From Ignatzschineria sp. (GTDB lineage Bacteria > Pseudomonadota > Gammaproteobacteria > Cardiobacteriales > Wohlfahrtiimonadaceae), in assembly GCA_030151245.1 (NCBI GenBank), contig JASLEF010000183.1:1-7057 (forward strand): a stretch of 7,057 nt of DNA, given 5' to 3'. A program made the translations under genes and the position numbers. Of the stretch, positions 1 through 6,971 are shown piece by piece (positions within the stretch are counted from its first letter, which is position 1; every line of letters starts with the position of its first letter). Under the pieces are notes generated by a model, which saw nothing but the letters and a program-made list of their open reading frames with translations, was not told where the DNA came from and did no database searches.

Positions 1-124
1 GGAAAAACATCCCGATTTCTATCTAGAAAACCCGAAATATGGGGGGCATTGTGGTTTTCCTTTAAAAGGCTCGCCTTATTCTTGGGCGGAGATACGGGCT
101 TTTGAATTTTTAAATAGCTTATAG
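1..124 (+). CDS. Alpha/beta hydrolase, YheT-like, C-terminal fragment
   Basis: This is a partial gene that enters from the left edge; the reading frame begins at base 2 and ends with TAG at 122-124, leaving 40 codons. The visible protein contains YGGHCGF (about residues 13-19 of the fragment) followed by a tryptophan-containing helix, SWAEIRAFEFL, and then the stop. A GGHxGF block about 20-30 residues from the C-terminus is typical of YheT-family alpha/beta hydrolases, where the histidine belongs to the catalytic triad. The substrate of that family is not well defined. The gene ends tail to tail with the WYL regulator and shares 6 bp with its end. It is probably an ordinary chromosomal gene marking the left border of the accessory locus. 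The frame is convincing as coding; the family call rests on one motif. Confidence 0.6.
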   Translation, partial: EKHPDFYLENPKYGGHCGFPLKGSPYSWAEIRAFEFLNSL

Positions 125-994
125 AGAAGAAGGGGCATTAAAATAACCAGGGGCGGTATGATAGGCGACATCGTCAATACATTCTCTATTTTCTAGCCAA
201 AGATGATAGACATTATGGTCTAATCTTGCCGTTTCTGAACAATCTACATGCCATGCATATAAAAAGTGATTTGCAGTGGATTTACGCACACGTATTTTTA
301 GCTTTCCTCTACTCATTTGATATTCATACTCTATAACGCTTTTTTCAAGCTCATTCAGTTTAGGATGTGCAATAAGAGAGAGTTCCACAAATTCATTCCA
401 TTCATTATCCTGAATGGCTGACTCGTGTGTTGCAGGCATTTCAGAGAGCAATGTTGCCTTTACAACGCGCGCAGGATGCAGATGGATGAATCGGTTTTTA
501 TCTCGATCAAACGTTCTAATATAGAGACGCAAACCATCATTAAAAATCGCATGAGGAGCAATGATACGCTTTTTTTTACCGGTATTGAGTGATAGGTATT
601 GAATCTCGACACATTTCTTTTCAACGATTGCACGGATAATCGGAGCAAATGCCGGTTGCTCTGGCAGTGTTAAAAATGGAAAGGTGTAGATAAGAGGGCA
701 AGTTGTTGCATCAATACTCTCTAGTTGTAACCACTGAAAGACTTCTTGATCTGAGATGTCATAAAGTGGAGAAAAATCCTTCGTAATTTCATTCGCTTTG
801 GTTTCCGGGTTAAAAATAGCATTTTTAAAATCACTACGTTCTATATATTCACGAATGGCACGCGTTGCTGATGCTTCACTAAGATCAAAGAGTTGCATTA
901 AATCACCTCGCGTAATAAATCCTTTATAGATTAAACAAAACTCAATATATCTAAGTCTGTCAGATATTTTTTGAAATATTTGAACGTTCTGCAT
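119..994 (-). CDS. WYL-domain transcriptional regulator (BrxR/CapW-like)
   Basis: This 291-residue protein has the three-part build of BrxR/CapW regulators. A winged helix-turn-helix comes first (about residues 10-80; the helix pair GFITRGDLMQLF / LSEASATRAIREY lies at 25-50). A WYL domain follows (about 118-185, with KKRIIAPHAIF and LRLYIRTFD), then a C-terminal WCX-like segment (about 200-270). The length matches BrxR-type proteins. Regulators of this group are known as repressors of BREX, CBASS and other defence operons; the WYL domain is thought to sense a ligand. The core WYL triplet is degenerate here (RLYIR). The ATG at 992-994 is preferred: the only nearby Shine-Dalgarno-like sequence, GAAGGG (complement of 1006-1011), lies 11 nt upstream, and an in-frame stop lies just beyond (1010-1012). 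Divergent placement next to the operon suggests it represses that operon and perhaps itself; this is inferred. Confidence 0.87.
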   Translation of the reverse strand: MQNVQIFQKISDRLRYIEFCLIYKGFITRGDLMQLFDLSEASATRAIREYIERSDFKNAIFNPETKANEITKDFSPLYDISDQEVFQWLQLESIDATTCPLIYTFPFLTLPEQPAFAPIIRAIVEKKCVEIQYLSLNTGKKKRIIAPHAIFNDGLRLYIRTFDRDKNRFIHLHPARVVKATLLSEMPATHESAIQDNEWNEFVELSLIAHPKLNELEKSVIEYEYQMSRGKLKIRVRKSTANHFLYAWHVDCSETARLDHNVYHLWLENRECIDDVAYHTAPGYFNAPSSL

Positions 995-1219
995 CGCTAT
1001 GGTAACCCTTCAATAAAGCTCGGAATAAGGCTATATGATAACAAAATAATAGAGAGTTTTTATTTTCATTATTGTGATTTTGGGAGTTATCTATCTTGCT
1101 GAATATATTAAATATTAATCCCATATTGGGGAGATATTGATTTTTAATAGGGGGCAGAATTACCGCTATATTTTATGAAATAGAGTTGAGGGGAAACTCT
1201 TTAAAATTCAATAAAACCC

Positions 1220-1250
1220 TATTAATCAAATCAAAATGATTTGATTAATA
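1220..1250. promoter_or_regulatory. Perfect 14-bp inverted repeat, candidate operator
   Basis: TATTAATCAAATCA (1220-1233) and TGATTTGATTAATA (1237-1250) are exact reverse complements separated by AAA. The repeat is AT-rich and not followed by a T-run in either direction, so it looks like a protein-binding site and not a terminator. Its right arm overlaps a possible -35 element, and its end lies 49 bp before the TTG start. WYL/BrxR-type dimers are known to bind inverted repeats upstream of the defence genes they control, so the neighbouring regulator is the natural candidate to bind here. Its binding is inferred. Confidence 0.7.
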
Positions 1251-1268
1251 AAAATATATTGATACTAT
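1241..1268 (+). promoter_or_regulatory. Possible sigma70-type promoter of the operon
   Basis: TTGATT (1241-1246) and TACTAT (1263-1268), each matching 4 of 6 consensus bases, are 16 bp apart. Transcription would start near 1275, giving a leader of about 25 nt that just includes the Shine-Dalgarno. The -35 box lies inside the right arm of the inverted repeat, a layout that would allow repression by occlusion. The region is so AT-rich that chance matches are common. Confidence 0.35.
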
Positions 1269-1284
1269 TGGTGAATTATTACCC

Positions 1285-1292
1285 AAAGGAGG
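1285..1292 (+). promoter_or_regulatory. Perfect Shine-Dalgarno deciding a TTG start
   Basis: AAAGGAGG followed by TT is a near-full complement of the 16S rRNA 3' end and sits 7 nt before TTG at 1300-1302. An in-frame TAA lies at 1297-1299, so no upstream start is possible. The first in-frame ATG is about 63 codons later and would remove a quarter of the protein. The TTG start is therefore well supported. Confidence 0.85.
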
Positions 1293-1299
1293 TTAATAA

Positions 1300-2103
1300 T
1301 TGTCACTTATAAAAATTAATAAGCTTATCGAATGCATCGAGCAAGAAAGGCCTTTAAATCTGAATAGCTTCCAGCGTCAATTAGAGCGTATTTCATTTAG
1401 AAATCCTTATTCTCTTGAAGCCTCTGATTTTAAAGCCAGAAAAGTAGGTAGAAATAGATATATCATTACCGCCGTGAATCCTAATTTAATGAGGGAGTTG
1501 CGTCAATTATCCGTATCTTTAGAGGGCGATAGAATATCCGCTGCGCGGCAGAATCGTAGTCATGATCATAAAGTATCTTGTTCTTTACTATTTATTCGTC
1601 GGGGCCATAATTCGCCAGAGGTTGTTATGATCCGTCATGATGAATCTTATGAATACTTTTCGCCAACGAGCCCTTATTTACTCATTATTGAAAATAGAAC
1701 GCTATTTGTCGAGATTGAGCGAACATTACTGTTTCTCAAGTCTCAAGAGCTTATGAGTATTCTGGATATTGATGTTGTTTGGGGCGCAGGAAAGGAAATC
1801 GCCAATAGTTACCATCGAGCTTTCTTTGAAGAATATCAGGAAATATATGGTTTATTCGATTTGGATCGGGGCGGGCTTACGATTGCTAAATCATTGTTGC
1901 AGCTTGTAAACATACCTGTTCATTTTCTTGTACCTACTGATATCGATCAGCGATTAGAGCGGGTAACGGAGATATGTGACAACACTTATATTGATGAAGT
2001 TTTGCAAATTGCTAAAACAGAGCCAAGGCTTGCATCTTACGCCCGGATTATTGAGAGACATCAGAAGGTTATTGAGCAAGAGGAGTATTTGTATGTCGAA
2101 TAA
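1300..2103 (+). CDS. Compact Toprim-domain protein, JetD/MksG-like
   Basis: This 267-residue protein carries the marks of a Toprim fold in its C-terminal half. Motif I is LLIIENRT with glutamate E131; WGAGKEI lies at 161-167; motif II is GLFDLDRGG with D187 and D189, followed by LTIAKSLL; FLVPTD ends the core near 214. The ENxxT and DxDxxG pattern is that of the JetD/MksG and TopoVI/Spo11 branch, whose Toprim binds Mg2+; in Wadjet, JetD is the nuclease that cuts plasmid DNA. Typical JetD is close to 400 residues, with extra N-terminal arm and winged-helix parts. Here only about 120 residues precede the Toprim core, and I do not recognise them. The gene leads the operon and overlaps the ATPase gene by 11 bp, which argues for a shared complex. 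The Toprim call is strong; assignment to the JetD role comes from context plus motif. Confidence 0.8.
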   Translation: MSLIKINKLIECIEQERPLNLNSFQRQLERISFRNPYSLEASDFKARKVGRNRYIITAVNPNLMRELRQLSVSLEGDRISAARQNRSHDHKVSCSLLFIRRGHNSPEVVMIRHDESYEYFSPTSPYLLIIENRTLFVEIERTLLFLKSQELMSILDIDVVWGAGKEIANSYHRAFFEEYQEIYGLFDLDRGGLTIAKSLLQLVNIPVHFLVPTDIDQRLERVTEICDNTYIDEVLQIAKTEPRLASYARIIERHQKVIEQEEYLYVE

Positions 2104-4963
2104 AATATTTGATCATCACTACAGCATGAAAAGAATTGTCTTAGTGAATTCAGCAAGCCATGGTTATTCAGAGATCATGTTAGATGAACATCTCGCGATG
2201 TTTGGTAACAATAATAGAGGAAAAACTGCAAGTTTAGCGGCAACAAAGTTATTGCTATATCCTGAGAGTAATTTTTCCGATTGCGAAAAGAAGTTTAAAT
2301 TCACGAGCAAATCTCGGTTATTTAAGAAAGAAGAATCCTATGAGTACTATTTTCCTCAAGCAAATTCTTACCTTATTTTAGAAGTGGAAAATCCGGCAGG
2401 GATTTTTTGCATGATTTTGTATCGGATTGGCCATTATCAATATCATCGACTTTTCATCCCTAAAAGCTATGAGGAGCTCAGACCTCACTTTTGGAATAGC
2501 GCAACAGAAACATTGGCTACGCAGTTATCTGTAAAGTACCTTCAAGCCTTAACTAAGGAATATAATGGTATTCAAATAGGTGATGATCGGCAATTAGCCA
2601 AATTAATGTATGGTAATTTTGCTAGTAAGGACAGCCGTTATTGTATTGTGCCTTTAAAGGATTCTAATTCAGAATCTATTAAGGCCTTCATTTCGTTATA
2701 TGAGTTGGCATTTAATGCCGGGAAAGATGAGTCGAATAAATTGCCCGATGCCATAGCTACCATTATAGAGATGAAGCGTAACCGACCGGAAGAAAAATTA
2801 GATGTTAAGTTTACGGACCTTCATGAAGAGTACTACACCCTTTTAGGAGAAAAAGAAGCGTTACAAAAACTGATAAACACAGCCCCTATTTATGATGCGT
2901 TAAAACAGGAATTTAGTGAGCTAAAAGAGCGACATGACCAGTTCAATCTGCAATATAGGGCATTTACTAAAGCCTTTTATGAAAGGCGAGAATCACATGT
3001 CCAGGAAACAAGCCTTATTCATGCACAAATTGAGACTTTAGATACACAGTTCAATTCGAAGAAGAAGCAATTAAAAGAGTTAGAGGCAAAGGTCATTGCT
3101 CAAAAAACATTATTGATAAATAGTGAAACAAGTACGCAAAATAACCGCTATAAGCAACAGAAAGTAGAGCATTTTTTAGGGAAATTTAGCACAGATAGTC
3201 CTCAGCAGGCCGCTGAAATGGCAAGAACAAGTTTAATCGATGAGATCAATGCTCTAGATGTCCAGTTCGGGTTAATTGATAATCAAGTACAGACTGTAGA
3301 AACCTATCAAAAAACACAGAAAGAAAAGTATCAGTTGGAAACAAAAATTACGCGGTGTCAGAAACAATTAGATAATATTGCGGATGCAACTTTAACGTAT
3401 CTTTCACGACATTCGGCCACCATTCTTTATAATATTCGACCGGAGTTTGGTAATTTATCAGAAGTGTTAATGTCGGAAGAACATAATGCTATTGAAGCAT
3501 TTAGTGAGTTATTTACATATGAAGAAGGATATTTGAAATTTAAAAACACCTTGTTCATGAGCATGAAAATAACCCCTTATCATCATGAAACCCATCAACA
3601 AAATCTCAAAGAACAGAAGAAGCTTCTGGAGGTTGAGCTGCAAAATATCTTACAAAGGCTCACCACATTAGAAACTATTCTTGCTTCACAAGGCGATGTT
3701 CAAAGATCCACGACTCAAAAGGCGAAATTGATACAGAAAAAATCTGATGCTGAGGAGTTGTTATTACTCGTATCAGCACAGGCCTTAATTGTAAAAGAAG
3801 TTTTAGAGGGAGAGGAGAAGATTATTCAGTATCAGTTGAGTATTGAAAGTTTAGATAAAAATATCGCGGCGGAGACAAAGGAGCTTCAAGAAATTATAGG
3901 GCAACGAAAAAAATTGGCCGAGAAAGATCAAGTTTTGAAAAAATTTGATGAATCTCGTATTGCGATTGAGCGAATAATTTCAACGATAAGTACCGTGATA
4001 GAGGTAGATTTTATTACGGAAGATCATTTAGCGTTAAAGGCCTTACAAGAAACGATAGAGGTGAATAGAGATCAGGCAGATATTTTGAAAGATCTATTAT
4101 CGAGTATTAATAGGGATATGATGAGTTTTGGAGATCGATTTTCTCGCTTTAAAGAAGACGTGGTGATTGAGGAGATTGATCCTTATAAAGAGATCAGCCA
4201 ATTTATAGAATATGGTTCTTTAATTCAAAAATATAGTAGCTATTTTGAAACATTGCTTCATCGAGAAATGGTTTTAAATCAGAAGATTTCTGCGCATAAT
4301 CAATTTCTCAGTAATGTTATCCAGGAGCTAGAAAATGCTAATCAGCTTCTTTCTGGGACTATCTCGACAAAGAATAGCGAACTATCCCAATATTCGATAT
4401 CCAATTTTCAATCTGTTCGATTAAAACTCTCTATGCGCGCTGATTTTAAGAACCTTTTAGAGCGTTGCCGTAAGCATGATATGAGTCAAGCGAGCCTGAT
4501 GGAAGTGGAGTTTTATGAGATGATTCTTAGTTATATCCGAAAGCATTTCAAGAAGAATAGCAAGATTCGTATGCGTGATTTAATTGATAAAATAGATTAT
4601 GAATTTGTGAGATTTGATGGTTGTACTGAAACCAAGCCCCAATCAGGGGGGACAACAAGTACAGTCACTGCTTTTATTATCTCCATGCTATTAACGGAAA
4701 TATTTAGAACTGATTATCAGTTAAGAATGCCCCTGATTATTGATGAGATTGCAGATATTGATGAAAGTAATATTCAAGCCATTGTAAAAGAGGCAGATAG
4801 GGCGGGGTTTTCAATTTTTTCCGCAACACCGACCTCCAATCCTGTTGTGTGTAAATATATTGGCAATTGGGTGCATATTAACTTGCACCGTTTCGGAGAT
4901 GCAGGTAATACAGATGGACTGCTCCATATTATGCCCTATAGTATTAACCGCTTTGGAGCGTAA
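2093..4963 (+). CDS. SMC/MukB-like ATPase, JetC/MksB-like
   Basis: This is a 956-residue SMC-type motor: an N-terminal head half, long helical arms and a C-terminal head half. Walker A is GNNNRGKT (38-45). Coil-rich sequence, heavy in E, K, Q and L, runs from about 245 to 430 and again from about 500 to 780. The less helical stretch between them (about 432-499) may be the hinge. The signature is QSGGTTS (850-856), Walker B is LIIDE (881-885, D884 and E885), and a D-loop-like ADIDESN follows at once. The ATG at 2093 is chosen because AGGAG (2081-2085) lies 7 nt upstream and the head fold begins right after it. The longer in-frame extension to 1976 only reads through the previous gene and lacks such a site. 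With the kleisin and KITE partners downstream it should form a loop-extruding condensin. The length is closer to MksB than to the roughly 1,500-residue MukB. Confidence 0.87.
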   Translation: MSNKIFDHHYSMKRIVLVNSASHGYSEIMLDEHLAMFGNNNRGKTASLAATKLLLYPESNFSDCEKKFKFTSKSRLFKKEESYEYYFPQANSYLILEVENPAGIFCMILYRIGHYQYHRLFIPKSYEELRPHFWNSATETLATQLSVKYLQALTKEYNGIQIGDDRQLAKLMYGNFASKDSRYCIVPLKDSNSESIKAFISLYELAFNAGKDESNKLPDAIATIIEMKRNRPEEKLDVKFTDLHEEYYTLLGEKEALQKLINTAPIYDALKQEFSELKERHDQFNLQYRAFTKAFYERRESHVQETSLIHAQIETLDTQFNSKKKQLKELEAKVIAQKTLLINSETSTQNNRYKQQKVEHFLGKFSTDSPQQAAEMARTSLIDEINALDVQFGLIDNQVQTVETYQKTQKEKYQLETKITRCQKQLDNIADATLTYLSRHSATILYNIRPEFGNLSEVLMSEEHNAIEAFSELFTYEEGYLKFKNTLFMSMKITPYHHETHQQNLKEQKKLLEVELQNILQRLTTLETILASQGDVQRSTTQKAKLIQKKSDAEELLLLVSAQALIVKEVLEGEEKIIQYQLSIESLDKNIAAETKELQEIIGQRKKLAEKDQVLKKFDESRIAIERIISTISTVIEVDFITEDHLALKALQETIEVNRDQADILKDLLSSINRDMMSFGDRFSRFKEDVVIEEIDPYKEISQFIEYGSLIQKYSSYFETLLHREMVLNQKISAHNQFLSNVIQELENANQLLSGTISTKNSELSQYSISNFQSVRLKLSMRADFKNLLERCRKHDMSQASLMEVEFYEMILSYIRKHFKKNSKIRMRDLIDKIDYEFVRFDGCTETKPQSGGTTSTVTAFIISMLLTEIFRTDYQLRMPLIIDEIADIDESNIQAIVKEADRAGFSIFSATPTSNPVVCKYIGNWVHINLHRFGDAGNTDGLLHIMPYSINRFGA

Positions 4964-4966
4964 TCA

Positions 4967-6346
4967 ATGAAAGTCACTAAAGCCAATATTACGCGGGCTA
5001 TTTTTGAAAATCACTTTGAAAATGAGTTCTATAAGTTCATTGATTATATTCAGCAGGAGGGAACGCCTAATGAATTTCCGATTATTATGTATGAAACATT
5101 TTTCAATAATTTTGTGGTTCCGCATCCAGACAAGGCATTGTTAGATATTTTGTCTATTTCTACTCTGGAAGAGAGTGGCTTTTTCACCTATATTTGTAAA
5201 AAAAGCGATCAAGTTTCATTGGCCGATCAAATGGTGAATTTCTTAAGCTATATTGATGATAAACGTAGTGCGCAATTAGATCATATTCAGTTTGAATCCT
5301 TTCGGGGTGAGATAGAAGCGGTAGTTCAAAGTATTCGGCACTCGCTCATTAATAGCGATGATTATCATGAGGCTATCAGGCATTTTAATCGAATTATCGG
5401 GGCAATTATTAGTAATTTAAAGTCTAATATCGAGACGCTTGATTATAAAGTTAGTGAAATTGCAGAAAACTATAAAGCCAATCAACAAGGGCAAAGTAGT
5501 ATTACGAGCGAAGAGCTTTATAATCAGGCTTTGCGATTATATGAGAGAAATATTCAGCCATGTTTACAGTTTATTGATCCGGATAACAACTTGAAACAAG
5601 CCTCGACATTTATTGAATCGTTGCAGGCCCTTAAAGATTATTATTATGAAAACTATCTTGATGATGAAGCTGTATTAGTGCAGTATCGAATGACTTCGGT
5701 AACCTCTTATTATAAAGATATATATGCGATTAACCGGCATTTACAACGTTATCTTCGAAGCTTATCTGAAGATAAAAAAGCCTTTTTAGTGATAGAGGCT
5801 GTTTTTAGTAAGCTTTTAGATTCCTTAATCCCTTTAAGGCATGGACGTACTCATCATCGCTACCTAAATGCAGAGAGTGAGATCATGCAACAAATGAGAT
5901 GCTTCGATGGTTTAGCGAGTCATCAAAAAGGTTACAGACAGTTGCTCAATAGAGATCCTGAGCGGGTGAGTTTACAGTTTAAGATGCATTATTTGGATGT
6001 AGAATCAAAATCTATCGCAAGAAAACCGGTTGTTTTAAAAGAGATTAATGTCGATCTGGTGTTGCAACAGAGCGTTCAACGTACGGACGATATCTTGCAG
6101 TTAATGTTTAAAATACCACTTCAATCTTACATCGAAGATTTTTATCATTATATTCATCTCTATTTAGAACAAGTCTTGGAGAATTATAGATTAGTTGATT
6201 TTCTAACGGCGCTCTCTTGCCTTATTTTTTATGAAAAGTATCTCTCAGTACAGACGCAATCGCCGCAAGGAAGAATTACTGATAATGAGTATTATTTAGA
6301 ACATGTTATTTTGAGTTATAACAATGAGGAATTAGAGAATGATTAA
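4967..6346 (+). CDS. Kleisin-like subunit, MukF/MksF/JetA-like
   Basis: This 459-residue, largely helical protein has no catalytic motif and no membrane or signal segment. The N-terminal 100 residues look like a winged-helix module. A helical section follows, including a long helix pair at about 113-170 and more helices to about 290; an RHGRTHHRYL patch lies at 291-300, and the C-terminal part is mixed. Size, position directly after the SMC gene and position before the MksE-like gene match the kleisin of Mks and Wadjet complexes, which bridges the two ATPase heads and binds the KITE dimer. The start is set by GGAG (4955-4958), 8 nt before the ATG. Only 3 bp separate it from the ATPase stop, so translation is probably coupled. 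Kleisins diverge strongly in sequence, so the call rests mainly on context and secondary-structure impression. Confidence 0.7.
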   Translation: MKVTKANITRAIFENHFENEFYKFIDYIQQEGTPNEFPIIMYETFFNNFVVPHPDKALLDILSISTLEESGFFTYICKKSDQVSLADQMVNFLSYIDDKRSAQLDHIQFESFRGEIEAVVQSIRHSLINSDDYHEAIRHFNRIIGAIISNLKSNIETLDYKVSEIAENYKANQQGQSSITSEELYNQALRLYERNIQPCLQFIDPDNNLKQASTFIESLQALKDYYYENYLDDEAVLVQYRMTSVTSYYKDIYAINRHLQRYLRSLSEDKKAFLVIEAVFSKLLDSLIPLRHGRTHHRYLNAESEIMQQMRCFDGLASHQKGYRQLLNRDPERVSLQFKMHYLDVESKSIARKPVVLKEINVDLVLQQSVQRTDDILQLMFKIPLQSYIEDFYHYIHLYLEQVLENYRLVDFLTALSCLIFYEKYLSVQTQSPQGRITDNEYYLEHVILSYNNEELEND

Positions 6347-6920
6347 TCGTGCTAAAAGCCGTGAGATTTACCATTATTTAAGAAATGGCAAAATATTAAA
6401 TCAAGAGATGATCTCTAATAGTGGGGAGCTCGTAAAAAACCCTATTTTTAGTGAGGTAATGGGGAATTTGGAGGATTATCGGCAACTCTATTTAGATATT
6501 GGTTATCGCTTAGTCGATACGCCTAACTATCTTTATTTAATAGATGATAGACACCAAGATCCGAAGACAGATGTCGTAATGAGAATCTATTTATTGTTAG
6601 TAATTATTGGTAAGTATCTTGTGATTCAAGGATATAGCTTAAATAAGATTTATCATGAAGCTGCGGGATTAACTGTGGATGACTTTCAGAATATGGCGAA
6701 TGTCCCGCACCTTATTGAGATTCTAGAAAAATCAAAAATGGGACAACACCCTAATGAGATATTTGGTCTGATTAAAAGTAATCTCATTGATCGAGGCATA
6801 TTTTGGGAAAAGCCTAGTACCAATACCTATATTTTAACAAATGCAGGGAGAGCATTTTTTGATGAGTTGCAGTATAACAGCGAACTATATCTTCATCCTT
6901 CTGAACCGGAGGAAGCATAA
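6339..6920 (+). CDS. KITE subunit, MukE/MksE/JetB-like
   Basis: This 193-residue protein is of the size expected for MksE/JetB. Two winged-helix-like units can be made out. The first lies at about 35-70 (IFSEVMGNLEDYRQLYLDIG, then a strand pair ending YLYLID). The second lies at about 138-176 (EIFGLIKSNLIDRGIFW, then TYILTNAGRAFFDEL, a typical wing). A hydrophobic helix at 80-97 joins them and is too polar at its edges to be a membrane span. KITE proteins dimerise, bind the kleisin and contact DNA in MukBEF, MksBEF and JetABC complexes. The ATG lies 8 nt after GAGGA (6326-6330), and the gene overlaps the kleisin gene by 8 bp in another frame. It is the last gene of the operon; the C-terminal tail is acidic (SEPEEA). 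Confidence 0.77.
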   Translation: MINRAKSREIYHYLRNGKILNQEMISNSGELVKNPIFSEVMGNLEDYRQLYLDIGYRLVDTPNYLYLIDDRHQDPKTDVVMRIYLLLVIIGKYLVIQGYSLNKIYHEAAGLTVDDFQNMANVPHLIEILEKSKMGQHPNEIFGLIKSNLIDRGIFWEKPSTNTYILTNAGRAFFDELQYNSELYLHPSEPEEA

Positions 6921-6971
6921 TGCATTTTAAGATATGATTCTGGGGGATCAATATGATCGTGATCAGCATTA
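6921..6971. other. Convergent gap with a GATC cluster
   Basis: About 50 bp lie between the operon's last stop and the stop of the opposing MarR-like gene. Three GATC sites occur within 19 bp (6946-6949, 6955-6958, 6961-6964), forming two overlapping short dyads: GATCA-ATA-TGATC and TGATC-GT-GATCA. I see no GC-rich stem with a T-run, so no intrinsic terminator can be called. Confidence 0.5.

Larger units (their letters stand above)
995..1299. promoter_or_regulatory. Divergent intergenic regulatory region
   Basis: About 305 bp separate the regulator start from the operon start. The stretch is very AT-rich and I see no small gene or structural RNA in it. It holds the strong 14-bp inverted repeat (1220-1250), the operon's Shine-Dalgarno (1285-1292) and a small dyad, CCCA-TAT-TGGG (1120-1130). 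The 9-mer TTAATAGGG at 1144-1152 recurs inverted as CCCTATTAA at 1217-1225. Promoters for both genes must lie here. I found only a moderate candidate for the operon and none I trust for the regulator. Confidence 0.7.

Noticed and set aside
65..78. AAGGC-TC-GCCTT dyad as a terminator
   Set aside because: It lies inside the hydrolase coding sequence, has a 2-nt loop and no following T-run.
460..648. 62-codon plus- or minus-strand reading frame inside the WYL gene
   Set aside because: It is a shadow of the regulator gene, with no ribosome-binding site and no recognisable protein pattern.
1041..1076. Imperfect dyad around ACAAAATAAT ... ATTATTGTG
   Set aside because: Mismatches, a long spacer and AT-rich composition make it no better than chance.
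1976..2092. Longer ATPase reading frame beginning at ATG 1976
   Set aside because: This part lies wholly inside the Toprim gene in another frame, has no homology-like features, and the ATG at 2093 has a well-placed AGGAG.
6600..6640. Hydrophobic stretch in the KITE-like protein as a membrane segment
   Set aside because: The run is short and interrupted by charged residues, and fits a buried helix of a winged-helix protein.
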